From Betaproteobacteria bacterium (GTDB taxonomy: Bacteria > Pseudomonadota > Gammaproteobacteria > Burkholderiales > Casimicrobiaceae), in NCBI GenBank assembly GCA_016861105.1, contig BOKS01000001.1, positions 682,001 to 746,000 on the forward strand: 64,000 nucleotides of DNA. Direction: 5' to 3'. The notes under the pieces were generated by a model. That model made no database searches. It worked only from the letters and a program-made list of their open reading frames with translations, and was not told where the DNA came from. The position numbers and the translations under genes are program-made. The stretch's first letter is position 1; each line of letters opens with the position of its first letter. Of this stretch, positions 7,700 to 17,439 are shown piece by piece.

Positions 7700-10212
7700 G
7701 CGACGAGCGCGCGCTGCCGCTGCCGAACCCCGGCCCGCGTCCCGCAGGCGAGGTGGAGGAGCTGCGTCGCATCTGGGCCGCTCCGAAGGGGCTGCGCTTC
7801 CTCACGGTCATCAACAACAACTACATCGGCGTGCTCTACGTCGGTGCCGCGTTCCTGTTCTTCGTACTCGCCGGCATCCTGGCGCTGATGATGCGCACGC
7901 AGCTCGCGGTCGCCGAGAACGACCTCGTCGGCCCCACGCTGTACAACCGGCTGTTCACGATGCACGGCACGGTGATGATGTTCCTGTTCGCCGTGCCCGT
8001 CGTCGAGGCGATGGGGGTTCTCCTTCTTCCCAACATGCTGGGGGCCCGCGACCTGCCCTTCCCGCGGCTCTCCGCGTACGCCTTCTGGGCGTACTTCATC
8101 GGGGGCACGGTGTTCTTCGCGAGCCTGTTCGTCGGCTGGGCCCCGGCCGGCGGGTGGTTCATGAATCCGCCGCTCACGACCGAGTACTTCTCGCCCGGGT
8201 TCAACGAGGACTTCTGGCTGCTCGGCATCGGGTTCATCGAGATCTCGGCGATCGCCGGCGCCATCGAGATCATCGTCGGCGTGCTTCGCACGCGCGCGCC
8301 CGGCATGACGCTGGCACGGATGCCGCTGTTCGCCTGGGCGATGCTCGTGTTCGCCGTGATGATCATCCTCGCGTTCCCGGCGGTGATCCTCGCCACTGCG
8401 CTCCTCGAGCTGGAGCGCGCGTTCCACTGGCCGTTCTTCACCGCCGAGGCCGGCGGCGATCCGCTGCTCTGGCAGCACCTGTTCTGGTTCTTCGGCCACC
8501 CGGAGGTCTACGTCATCTTCCTTCCCGCGGCGGGCATGGTCTCGATGATCGTTCCCACGATGGCCGGCCAGCCGCTCGCCGCGCAGCGCCTCGTGATCCT
8601 CGCCCTGGTGGCCACGGCGTTCCTGAGCTTCGGCCTGTGGGTGCACCACATGTTCGCCACCGGCATCCCCGGGATCTCGCTCGCCTTTTTCGAGGCGGCG
8701 AGCATGGCCGTGGCGATCCCCAGCGGAATCCAGGTGTTCGCGTGGATCGCGACGTTCGCGCGGGGTCGCGTCCGGCTGGCGGTACCGACGCTCTTCGTGC
8801 TCGGCTTCCTGTTCATCTTCGTGCTCGGCGGCCTGACCGGCGTCATGGTGGCCGCCATTCCGTTCGACTGGCAGGCGCACGACACCTACTTCGTCGTCGC
8901 GCACCTGCACTACGTGCTGATCGGCGGAATGGTGTTCCCGCTGTTCGCCGCCTTCTACTACTGGATGCCGTACACGAGCCGCTTCCCGCTCTCGGAGCGC
9001 GTCGGGCGCTGGGTCTTCGGGCTCCTGTTCGCGGGCGCCAACCTGACCTTCTTCCCGATGCACGTGCTCGGGCTCGCGGGCATGCCCCGCCGCGTCTACA
9101 CCTACCAGTCGGGCCTCGGATGGGACGCCATCAACCTCGCCTCCACCGCCGGCGCGTTCGTGATCGCAGCCGGCGTGCTGCTCTTCCTCGTCGACGTCGC
9201 CCGCAGGTTCCGCATGTCCGCGGAGGACAACGCGGGCGACGTCTGGGGTGCCGGGACCCTGGAGTGGCTGCCGGGCGGCAACTACAGCAACCGCAGCATT
9301 CCCGTCGTGACCGGCCGCTACCCGCTGTGGGAGCAGCCCGGCCTCGCGAAGGACGTCGAGGAAGGACGCTACTACCTGCCCAACGCGCCCACCGGAACCC
9401 GCGAGACGATCCTGACGAGTCCGCTCGAGGCGACGCCGCAGGTGCTGATGCGCATGCCGGTGCCGGGCTGGGCGCCCCAGGTCGCCGCCTTCTTCACCGC
9501 GGCGTTCTTCATGCTGCTCACCGTGAAGCTCGTCTGGCTCGCCGCCGCATGCGGCCTCGTCGCCGTCGGGGCGCTGCTTCACTGGGGCTGGAGCCTCGAC
9601 CCGCCGCCGCTTCCCGACGCGGTCGACATCGGAGGCGGGATCCGCCTCCCGGCCTACGCGAGTGGACCCACGTCGCAGGCATGGTGGGCGATGGCAATCC
9701 TGATGCTGACGGCCGCGTCGCTGTACGCCTGCGCGATCTTCTCGTACCTCTACCTGTGGCTGGTCGCGCCGGGCACGTGGCCGGACGCCTCGGCGCTGCC
9801 GCGGAGCAGCTATCCGGTCGTCTCCGCCGTCCTGCTCGTCGCGAGCAGCGCGGCGTTCGGCTCGGCGAACGGCAGCCTCGCCCGCGGCGCCACTCCGGCG
9901 CCGGCCATCGCCGCGGCGATCGTGCTCGCGCTGGCCGGCTTCGGTACCGAGTTCGCGTCGCACCTCGCCGTCGATCCCAGGGCCTCGGCGTACGGGGCCG
10001 TCGTCCACCTGTTCGTCCTCCTCGGCGGGTTCTTCGTCGCCGTCGCCGTCGTCCTGGCAGCCTTCGCGATGGCCCGCCGGCTCGCCGGGAAGCTCGATCG
10101 CGTCCGGCGCGTCACCTTCGACAACGCCCGCATCTTCTGGCACTACGTCGTGGCGCAGAGCCTCGTCGGGCTACTGCTGCTGCACGGCTTTCCACGTCTC
10201 GCCGCGCCCTAG
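7696..10212 (+). CDS. ctaD: cytochrome c oxidase, fused subunits I and III
   Basis: An 838-residue integral membrane protein joining the catalytic subunit I (about residues 1-560) to a subunit III domain (about 590-838). Low-spin heme ligand: NRLFTMHGTVMMF. CuB and cross-link motif: FFGHPEVYVIFLPAAG, which also carries the proton-channel Glu, so this is an A-type heme-copper oxidase. CuB histidines: WVHHMFATG. Heme a3/a histidines: HDTYFVVAHLHYV. Fusions of I and III are known among caa3-type oxidases. The TAG stop (10210-10212) is part of a CTAG that borders the downstream MITE-like element. Confidence 0.95.
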   Translation: MSDERALPLPNPGPRPAGEVEELRRIWAAPKGLRFLTVINNNYIGVLYVGAAFLFFVLAGILALMMRTQLAVAENDLVGPTLYNRLFTMHGTVMMFLFAVPVVEAMGVLLLPNMLGARDLPFPRLSAYAFWAYFIGGTVFFASLFVGWAPAGGWFMNPPLTTEYFSPGFNEDFWLLGIGFIEISAIAGAIEIIVGVLRTRAPGMTLARMPLFAWAMLVFAVMIILAFPAVILATALLELERAFHWPFFTAEAGGDPLLWQHLFWFFGHPEVYVIFLPAAGMVSMIVPTMAGQPLAAQRLVILALVATAFLSFGLWVHHMFATGIPGISLAFFEAASMAVAIPSGIQVFAWIATFARGRVRLAVPTLFVLGFLFIFVLGGLTGVMVAAIPFDWQAHDTYFVVAHLHYVLIGGMVFPLFAAFYYWMPYTSRFPLSERVGRWVFGLLFAGANLTFFPMHVLGLAGMPRRVYTYQSGLGWDAINLASTAGAFVIAAGVLLFLVDVARRFRMSAEDNAGDVWGAGTLEWLPGGNYSNRSIPVVTGRYPLWEQPGLAKDVEEGRYYLPNAPTGTRETILTSPLEATPQVLMRMPVPGWAPQVAAFFTAAFFMLLTVKLVWLAAACGLVAVGALLHWGWSLDPPPLPDAVDIGGGIRLPAYASGPTSQAWWAMAILMLTAASLYACAIFSYLYLWLVAPGTWPDASALPRSSYPVVSAVLLVASSAAFGSANGSLARGATPAPAIAAAIVLALAGFGTEFASHLAVDPRASAYGAVVHLFVLLGGFFVAVAVVLAAFAMARRLAGKLDRVRRVTFDNARIFWHYVVAQSLVGLLLLHGFPRLAAP

Positions 10213-10403
10213 TGCCCCGAGTCGGAGGTTCGTTGAAGAATGGATCGATCGTGAACGAGCCGGCGGCGCAAAGGCGACGAAAACGGATGCGCTGCGCGAA
10301 GCGGCCCGAAGCGGATATCGCGAATATCGGCGAGGGCCGCGACACTGCAGCGCGCCGTTCTTCGCTCGCCTTTGTGCAACGAACTTCCGACTCGGGGCAC
10401 TAG
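10209..10403. mobile_element. MITE-like element with 27-bp terminal inverted repeats
   Basis: Ends at 10209-10235 and 10377-10403 are inverted copies matching at 26 of 27 positions (CTAGTGCCCCGAGTCGGA at the outer edge). Each begins with CTAG, which can be read as a 4-bp target duplication, giving an element of about 191 bp. The interior has no transposase; short frames through it are not gene-like. Inside, GATAT and ATATC form a small palindrome. The CTAG target and size fit a non-autonomous derivative of an IS5-type transposon (YTAR-like target), which is inference. It lies exactly between the stop of the oxidase fusion and the next ATG at 10405. Confidence 0.75.
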
Positions 10404-10404
10404 C

Positions 10405-10704
10405 ATGGGATCCGGGCTCCACGCACTGCGCATCGCCGCGGGCATCGTCCTGTGGGCCGTGCACTTCGCCCTGGTCTACGGATCGACGGCGTTCGCATGC
10501 GCACGTGGCGCCGCGGCTGCCGTTCCGTGGATCATCGGCAGTGCAACCGTCGTGGCGGCGTTGCTGGCGGCCGCGATCGCCGCCGTCGAGTGGCGCCGCC
10601 GGGAAGCGTTCGAGTCCTGGCTCGCGTCGGGGCTCGCCGCCGTGGCGTTCTTCGCCATCGTGTTCGAGGGCGTCCCCGTGCTCTTCCTCGCGCCATGCGC
10701 CTGA
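10405..10704 (+). CDS. small three-helix membrane protein of the oxidase cluster
   Basis: A 99-residue hydrophobic protein with three predicted helices at roughly residues 8-28, 38-60 and 72-95. A motif like VHFALVYGSTAFACARG is seen in unnamed small proteins encoded beside ctaG in other caa3 clusters. The ATG is only one base from the right end of the MITE-like element, so its original ribosome-binding region was displaced, and translation may now depend on sequence in the element or on an internal start. It overlaps ctaG by 10 bp. Role probably oxidase assembly or stability; not demonstrated. Confidence 0.7.
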   Translation: MGSGLHALRIAAGIVLWAVHFALVYGSTAFACARGAAAAVPWIIGSATVVAALLAAAIAAVEWRRREAFESWLASGLAAVAFFAIVFEGVPVLFLAPCA

Positions 10705-11447
10705 TCGTGCTCGCCGCCGCCCTGTCGTCCGGTCTTGCCCACGCGCATGCGGTCGACGCTCGTCCCGACGCCTACGCCGTCGCCGCGTGGGCGGTGCTGG
10801 CGGCGGCCGCTCTGGGCTACGGCGCGGCATGGCGGCGCGGCGCCGCGTTGCGTGCGCGGAACGCGGCGGCGTTCGGGGGAGGCTGGACGGCGCTGGCGCT
10901 CGCGCTGCTCGTCACGCCCGATGCGCCGGCGCCGTTCGCGCTGCACATGGTGCAGCACGAGCTGATGATGCTCGCCGCACCGCCGTTGCTGATCCTCGGG
11001 CGCCCGTTCACCGCGCTGGCCTCCCTCGCGCCGCGGCCGCTCGTCCGGGGAGCGGCCATCCCGCTGCGCGTGCCGCCGCTCGCCGCCTGGGGATGCCATG
11101 CAGCGGCGTTGTGGGTCTGGCACGTTCCCAGGCTCTTCGACGCCGCCGCGGCGTCGCCCCACCTCCACGCGCTCCAGCACGCCACGTTCTTCGCAAGCGC
11201 CCTGCTGTTCTGGTGGACGGTGTTCCGCCGCCTGCGACGCGGGACCGCCGTGTTCTACATCCTCACGACGTTCATGCACACGGGCGCGCTGGCGGCGCTG
11301 CTCACGTTCGCACCCGCCGCCCTGTATGCCGACACGCCGCTCGCCGAACAGCAGCTCGGCGGCCTGATCATGTGGGTGCCCGCCGGATTCGTCATGCTCG
11401 TCGCGGGACTCGTCGCGTTCGACCGCCTGCTGGTGGAAAGGCCGTGA
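10695..11447 (+). CDS. ctaG: CtaG-like cytochrome c oxidase assembly protein (Caa3_CtaG family)
   Basis: A 250-residue polytopic membrane protein starting with a cleavable or first-helix segment (MRLIVLAAALSSGLAHAHA). Family histidines that may carry copper are present in LHMVQHELMMLAAPP, VWHVPRLF and LHALQHATFF. The C-terminal half has the TTFMHTGALAALLTFAP and GLIMWVPAGFVML segments typical of the Caa3_CtaG family, distinct from Cox11. It is translationally overlapped with the genes before and after it, consistent with a dedicated assembly role for this oxidase, probably CuB insertion. Confidence 0.88.
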   Translation: MRLIVLAAALSSGLAHAHAVDARPDAYAVAAWAVLAAAALGYGAAWRRGAALRARNAAAFGGGWTALALALLVTPDAPAPFALHMVQHELMMLAAPPLLILGRPFTALASLAPRPLVRGAAIPLRVPPLAAWGCHAAALWVWHVPRLFDAAAASPHLHALQHATFFASALLFWWTVFRRLRRGTAVFYILTTFMHTGALAALLTFAPAALYADTPLAEQQLGGLIMWVPAGFVMLVAGLVAFDRLLVERP

Positions 11448-11893
11448 GGGCTGCCCCGGCACCGCCGGCGCCGACGCTCGGGGCGCACGCGACGCGGGAC
11501 AGCGTTGCGAGCCGCGCGGGCGCGCACGCGCGGCGTGCCGCCCTCGCGGCCATGCTGGCAGGCGCCGCGTGCGCGGTCGCCGGCTGCAGTGGGGGAAGTG
11601 CGGCGGATGCGCCGGGGGATGTCGAGAACGGGCGCCTGCTGCTGCGCCAGTTCGGCTGCGGCTCGTGCCATGCCATCCCGGGCGTCGCCACCGCGCGCGG
11701 CCGGGTCGGTCCTCCGCTGGACGCCATTGCGCGCCGGGTCTACCTCGCCGGCGTCATCCCCAACACGCCGGACAACATGGTGCGGTGGATCCGCGACCCG
11801 CAGGCGCTCGTGCCCCGGACCCTCATGCCGGATCTGGACGTGAGCGAGCCGCATGCCCGCGACATGACGGCCTACCTGTACACCCTGCGATGA
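11444..11893 (+). CDS. monoheme cytochrome c, probable lipoprotein
   Basis: A 149-residue protein from a GTG that overlaps the ctaG stop as GTGA; an internal ATG at 11552 is an alternative start. A lipobox follows a hydrophobic stretch (LAGAACAVAGC), so it is probably anchored at the periplasmic face. The heme motif is CGSCH with a likely axial Met in TLMPDLDVS. The mature domain is clearly a paralogue of the second domain of the next gene, sharing VGPPL, LAGVIPNT/LAGVLPNT and MPDL blocks. Likely electron carrier to the oxidase. Confidence 0.85.
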   Translation: MRAAPAPPAPTLGAHATRDSVASRAGAHARRAALAAMLAGAACAVAGCSGGSAADAPGDVENGRLLLRQFGCGSCHAIPGVATARGRVGPPLDAIARRVYLAGVIPNTPDNMVRWIRDPQALVPRTLMPDLDVSEPHARDMTAYLYTLR

Positions 11894-12486
11894 AACCTGT
11901 CTTCGCCACGCTCGCCGGGCTCATGATCGCGGGGGCACTCGCGGCCGCTGCCGTGGTCGGCCTGGGGCTCTACGACATCTCGGCCACCGACCAGCACCTG
12001 CAGCCGACCTACCGCCTGCTCGACGCGTCGATGCGCAGCTCCGTCGCACGCCGGGCCCGTAGCATCGTCGTGCCCGGGCTCGAGGACGCGGCGCAGCGTG
12101 ACCACGGGATGGCGCTGTACGACGCGAATTGCGTTCCCTGCCACGGTGCGCCGGGCGTGGCGCCCGAGCCGTTCGCGCTGGGGCTCACGCCCGCTCCGGC
12201 GAATCTCGCCCACACGGCGCGGGAATGGTCGGCGGCGGAGCTCTACTGGGTGGTGCGGCACGGCATCAAGATGACCGGCATGCCGGCGTGGGCGTATCGG
12301 CTGCCCGACGACGATCTGTGGGCCATCGTCGCGTTCCTGCAGGTCCTGCCGTCGATGCGTCCGCAGGACTACCGGGCGCGAACGGGCCGCACCGACCCGC
12401 CTCGTGCGCGCGAGGCCGCGGAGGGCAAGGCGCGACTGCCCGGCGATGTCGCCCGCGGCAAACGCGCGATCCAGCAGTACGCGTGA
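11890..12486 (+). CDS. membrane-anchored cytochrome c, first domain; frame interrupted by TGA
   Basis: A 198-residue product starting ATGA-coupled to the previous gene. One N-terminal helix (about residues 8-30) anchors a periplasmic cytochrome domain with heme motif CVPCH and axial Met in KMTGMPAWAY. The frame stops at TGA 12484-12486, right after KRAIQQYA. The same frame continues for 78 codons into a second cytochrome domain whose heme motif would start at that TGA. The normal product was therefore probably a diheme cytochrome of about 276 residues. As written, only the first heme domain is made unless the TGA is read through or is a sequencing error. Confidence 0.82.
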   Translation: MKPVFATLAGLMIAGALAAAAVVGLGLYDISATDQHLQPTYRLLDASMRSSVARRARSIVVPGLEDAAQRDHGMALYDANCVPCHGAPGVAPEPFALGLTPAPANLAHTAREWSAAELYWVVRHGIKMTGMPAWAYRLPDDDLWAIVAFLQVLPSMRPQDYRARTGRTDPPRAREAAEGKARLPGDVARGKRAIQQYA

Positions 12487-12720
12487 GTGACTTGCCACCA
12501 GATCCCGGGCATCGTCGGCGCGAACGCCCCGGTGGGACCGCCGCTTCGCGGCGTCGCGCAGCGGAAGATCCTGGCCGGCGTGCTCCCCAACACGTCCGCG
12601 AACCTGGTGCGCTGGCTGCGCGCGCCGCACGGCGTCAGTCCCGCAACCGCCATGCCGGACCTCGGCCTCACGCCGCAGCATGCGGCCGACATCGCAGCCT
12701 ATCTCTCCACGCTCGACTGA
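12487..12720 (+). pseudogene. second cytochrome c domain, cut off by TGA in its CxxCH motif
   Basis: In frame with the upstream cytochrome and intact to a TGA at 12718-12720. It reads VTCHQIPGIVGANAPVGPPL, with LAGVLPNT and axial-Met block MPDLGLTP. Alignment with the neighbour cytochrome (QFGCGSCHAIPG against QYA-stop-VTCHQIPG) puts the TGA exactly at the first heme cysteine. GTG 12487 could be called a start, but a product from it would lack both a signal peptide and the first heme cysteine, so an independent gene is unlikely. Options are a one-base nonsense change from TGC or TGT, a sequencing error, or recoding. Confidence 0.75.
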
Positions 12721-12843
12721 CCGGCGCGGCCGGCGGCATCGATCGTCGACGCACACGACGGCGCGCGCGACCGGGCGTCATCGCTGCGGCGCAGCGTCGC
12801 GACGACAGAACGCGTAGCGCCCCCAACGCGAATGTCCGCAGAG

Positions 12844-14052
<1,209 letters not shown>

Positions 14053-14069
14053 CTGGTCGCTCCGTCCGG

Positions 14070-15374
14070 TCACTTGGGGCGCCGGTCCACGACGCGCTTC
14101 GCCTTGCCGATCGACCGCTCGATCGAGCCGGGCGCGGCGACGCGCACCTCCGCGCTGATGCCGATCATCGACTTGATCAGGTGCTCGAGGCGGCGGCCGG
14201 CCTCGTCGCCCTCGGCGAAGCCCGACTGCGGCGTGCGCTCGACCAGCACGGCGACCTCGTCGAGGTGCTTCGGCCGCGACACCTCGATCTGGTAGTGCGG
14301 CGCGAGCACGCGCTCCTTGACGATCAGCTCCTCGATCTGCGTCGGGAACACGTTGACGCCGCGGATGATCAGCATGTCGTCCGAGCGGCCCGTGATCTTC
14401 TCGATGCGCCGCATCGAGCGCGCGGTCGGCGGCAGCAGCCGCGTCAGGTCGCGCGTGCGGTAGCGGACGATCGGCAGCGCCTCCTTGGTGAGCGAGGTGA
14501 ACACGAGCTCGCCCTTCTCGCCGGGCGGCAGCACGGCGCCGCTCGCCGGGTCGATCACCTCCGGGTAGAAGTGGTCCTCCCAGATCGTGAGCCCGTCCTT
14601 GGTCTCGATGCACTCCTGCCCGACGCCCGGGCCGATCACTTCCGAGAGCCCGTAGATGTCGATCGCGTCCATGCCGCACTTCGACTCGATCGCCTCGCGC
14701 ATCGCCGGCGTCCACGGCTCGGCGCCGAAGATCCCGACCTGCAGCGGGCAGGTGCGCGGGTCGCGGCCCTGCCGCTCGATCTCCTCGGCGATCGCCAGCA
14801 TGTAGCTCGGCGTCACCATGATGATCTCCGGCTCGAAGTCGTAGATCAGCTGCACCTGCCGTTCGGTCATGCCGCCCGACATCGGGATGACCGTGCAGCC
14901 GAGCCGCTCCGCGCCGTAGTGCGCGCCGAGGCCGCCGGTGAACAGGCCGTAGCCGTAGGCGACGTGGACGCGGTCGCCCGCGCGGCCGCCGGCGGCCCGG
15001 ATCGAGCGCGCCATCACGCTCGCCCACATGTCGACGTCGTTGCGCGTGTAGCCCACGACGGTGGGCTTGCCGGTCGTCCCCGACGACGCGTGCACGCGCA
15101 CGACCCGGTCGCGCGGAACGGCGAACATGCCGAACGGATAGTTGTCGCGCAGGTCGGACTTGGTCGTGAACGGGAACTTCGCGAGGTCCGCGAGCGTGAC
15201 GAGGTCCTCGGGGCGAACGCCGGCCGCGTCGAACTTGCTGCGGTAGTGCGCGACGTTGTCGTAGGCGTGCTGCAGCGACCAGCGCAGGCGCGCGAGCTGC
15301 AGCGCCTCCAGCTCGTCGCGGCTCGCGCGCTCGATCGGCTCGAGATCGCCGGGCGCGGGGTGCTTCACGGGCAT
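14070..15374 (-). CDS. paaK: phenylacetate-CoA ligase
   Basis: AMP-forming ligase of 434 residues activating phenylacetate to phenylacetyl-CoA, the entry step of the pathway. The P-loop motif [17 protein letters not shown], the [12 protein letters not shown] acyl-activating motif and the hinge segment [18 protein letters not shown] are all present, and the length is that of PaaK. A strong GAGGAGG ribosome-binding site lies just before the start. The gene is in the second half of the paa operon, between paaI and paaJ. Confidence 0.96.
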   Translation of the reverse strand: MPVKHPAPGDLEPIERASRDELEALQLARLRWSLQHAYDNVAHYRSKFDAAGVRPEDLVTLADLAKFPFTTKSDLRDNYPFGMFAVPRDRVVRVHASSGTTGKPTVVGYTRNDVDMWASVMARSIRAAGGRAGDRVHVAYGYGLFTGGLGAHYGAERLGCTVIPMSGGMTERQVQLIYDFEPEIIMVTPSYMLAIAEEIERQGRDPRTCPLQVGIFGAEPWTPAMREAIESKCGMDAIDIYGLSEVIGPGVGQECIETKDGLTIWEDHFYPEVIDPASGAVLPPGEKGELVFTSLTKEALPIVRYRTRDLTRLLPPTARSMRRIEKITGRSDDMLIIRGVNVFPTQIEELIVKERVLAPHYQIEVSRPKHLDEVAVLVERTPQSGFAEGDEAGRRLEHLIKSMIGISAEVRVAAPGSIERSIGKAKRVVDRRPK

Positions 15375-15420
15375 GCCATCCTCCTCCTGCTTGCGCGTGG
15401 CCGAGGCGGCCCGCGCGGGG

Positions 15421-15879
15421 TTACGCCTCCTCGACCACGTGCCCCTTGATGCGGTAGCTCTTGCCGCGGAAGAGCGCGATCTTCTCGCCGCGCTGGTTCG
15501 TCACTTCGATGTCGTACACGCCGGTGCGCCCGCTGGCGCTGCGCTCGTGCGCGTGCGCCGTCAGCTCGTCGCCCTCGCGCGCCGGCGCGAGGAAGTCGAT
15601 GCTGCAGCCCGAGGCCACGGTGACCAGGTTGTAGCTGTTGCACGCGTAGGCGAAGGCGCTGTCGGCCAGCGTGAAGATGAAGCCGCCGTGGCAGATCCCG
15701 TGGCCGTTCAGCATGTCGCGGCGCACGCGCATCGCGACGCGCGCCTCGCCGGGGCCGACGTCGAGCACGCGCAGGGCCAGCGCCTGCGACGCGTGGTCGT
15801 TCGCCCACATGGCGTCGGCCACCCGGCGCGCCAGCGCGGCGGCCTCCTCGCTGCTGCGTTGCGGATGATGCTCGCCCAT
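15421..15879 (-). CDS. paaI: hydroxyphenylacetyl-CoA thioesterase
   Basis: Hotdog-fold thioesterase of 152 residues that frees CoA from stalled ring-hydroxylated or epoxidised intermediates, protecting the CoA pool. The family signature MLNGHGICHGGFIFTLADSA carries the catalytic region, and the C-terminal KIALFRGKSYRIKG is typical. The start at MGEHHPQRSS was preferred over one 11 codons upstream that overlaps paaH. It is 13 bp downstream of paaH and 46 bp upstream of paaK. Confidence 0.93.
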   Translation of the reverse strand: MGEHHPQRSSEEAAALARRVADAMWANDHASQALALRVLDVGPGEARVAMRVRRDMLNGHGICHGGFIFTLADSAFAYACNSYNLVTVASGCSIDFLAPAREGDELTAHAHERSASGRTGVYDIEVTNQRGEKIALFRGKSYRIKGHVVEEA

Positions 15880-15892
15880 CGTGCGCTCCGTG

Positions 15893-17425
15893 TCAGTGCG
15901 CGAGCCGGCCACCGGTCGCGCAGCGCCGCGCGATCAGCGGCGAGAGCCGGTAGCGCGGCTCGCCGTAGTGCTCGTGCATGTGGCGCAGCGCGTCGCGCAC
16001 GACCGCGGCGCCGAGCGCGTCGCCCCAGGCGAGCGGCCCGCGCGGGTAGTTCACGCCCTTGCGCATCGCGAGGTCCACGTCGGCGGGCGAGGCGATCCCC
16101 TGAACCACCGCGTCGGCCGCCTCGTTGGCCAGCATCGCGACCATGCGCAGCACCGGCAGCCCGGCGACGTCGTCGACGGGCGAGACCGCGAACCCGGCGG
16201 CCTGCAGCGCGCCGACGGCGGCGGCGTACGCCGCGTCGGTGCAGGTGTCCGCGCGCGCGACGGCGAGCCGCGGGGCGGCGGCGTAGTCGAGCGCGAGGTC
16301 GAAGGCGACGAGGTCGCGCACCCCGCACGCGGCCGCGCGCGCAGTGGCCGTGCGCCCGTCCGACAGCGCGAGCCACGCGCCGCCCGACTCGAGGGCCCCG
16401 CCGGGGAACTCGGGTCGCGCCGCGCGGCGCTCCACGCCGACGCCGTGCGCCGACAGCCGCTCCGCCAGCGGCTGCGCCACGCCGAGGTCGCCGCAGGCCG
16501 CTACGCCCGGCGGCGCCGGCATCGGCGGCAGCGTGCACGGCGCGGGCGGCTGCGCCTGCGGCCCGTAGTCGTAGAAGCCGCGCCCCGCCTTGCGCCCGAG
16601 GAAGCCCGCCGCGACCATCTCGCGCTGCGCCACCGACGGGGTGAAGCGCGGGTCGTGGAAGTAGCCCTCCCACACGCCCTGCGTGACGGCCAGGTTCACG
16701 TCGTGGCCGATCAGGTCCATCAGCTCGAACGGGCCCATGCGGAAGCCGCCCGCCTCGCGCAACACGGCGTCGAGCGTGGCGGGATCGGCGGCGCGCTCGG
16801 CGAGCATGCGCCACGCCTCGGCGTAGAACGGCCGCGCGCAGCGGTTCACGATGAAGCCCGGCGTCGACGTGGCGTGCACGGGGGCCTTGCCCCACGCCTG
16901 CGCCGTGGCGTGCACGCGCTGCGCGACCGCCGGATCGGTGGCGAGCCCGCTGACCACCTCGACCAGCGGCATCAGCGGCGCCGGATTGAAGAAGTGCATC
17001 CCGACGACGCGCCCCGGATGGCGGAGGCCCGCGGCGAGCGCGGTGATCGACAGCGACGACGTGTTCGTCGCGAGGACCGCGTCGCGGGCCACGACGACCT
17101 CGAGCTGGCGGAAGAGCTCGCGCTTGGCCTCGAGGTCCTCGACGATCGCCTCGACCACGAGCTGCGCGGAGACGGCGTCGCCGGTCGCGTGGATCGGCTC
17201 GATGCGTCCCGCGGCCGCCGCCGCGTCGGCGGCGGCGAGCTTGCCCTTCTGCGCCAGCGCGGCCAGCGTGGCCTGCAGCCTGCGCTTCGCCTCGTCGGCC
17301 GCGCGCAGGCGCGCGTCGAAGAGCAGCACGCGGTGCCCGGCCTGCGCGGCGATCTGCGCGATGCCCGAGCCCATCGCGCCGGCCCCGAACACGGCGACGA
17401 CGGTGTCCTTCGGCAACGGGTCCAT
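15893..17425 (-). CDS. paaH: 3-hydroxyadipyl-CoA dehydrogenase
   Basis: NAD-dependent 3-hydroxyacyl-CoA dehydrogenase of 510 residues acting on 3-hydroxyadipyl-CoA. The Rossmann motif GAGAMGSG is at about residues 14-21. The catalytic His is in GMHFFNPAPLMPLVE, with TNTSSLSIT before it and the C-terminal dimerisation domain VTQGVWEGYFHDPRF. A second 3HCDH C-terminal repeat (RMVAMLANEAADAVV to the end) gives the PaaH length, longer than simple FadB-type dehydrogenases. It is closely packed with paaG (14 bp) and paaI (13 bp). Confidence 0.94.
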   Translation of the reverse strand: MDPLPKDTVVAVFGAGAMGSGIAQIAAQAGHRVLLFDARLRAADEAKRRLQATLAALAQKGKLAAADAAAAAGRIEPIHATGDAVSAQLVVEAIVEDLEAKRELFRQLEVVVARDAVLATNTSSLSITALAAGLRHPGRVVGMHFFNPAPLMPLVEVVSGLATDPAVAQRVHATAQAWGKAPVHATSTPGFIVNRCARPFYAEAWRMLAERAADPATLDAVLREAGGFRMGPFELMDLIGHDVNLAVTQGVWEGYFHDPRFTPSVAQREMVAAGFLGRKAGRGFYDYGPQAQPPAPCTLPPMPAPPGVAACGDLGVAQPLAERLSAHGVGVERRAARPEFPGGALESGGAWLALSDGRTATARAAACGVRDLVAFDLALDYAAAPRLAVARADTCTDAAYAAAVGALQAAGFAVSPVDDVAGLPVLRMVAMLANEAADAVVQGIASPADVDLAMRKGVNYPRGPLAWGDALGAAVVRDALRHMHEHYGEPRYRLSPLIARRCATGGRLAH

Positions 17426-17439
17426 GCGCGGTCGGGTGG

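Noticed and set aside
6922-10143. Minus-strand open frame of 1073 codons
   Set aside because: Antisense to the clearly conserved oxidase genes; the translation is Arg/Glu/His/Asp low-complexity typical of GC-rich antisense frames.
12487-12720. Independent small cytochrome gene starting at GTG
   Set aside because: It would lack the first heme Cys and any signal peptide, and its frame is continuous with the upstream cytochrome; treated as the cut-off second domain.
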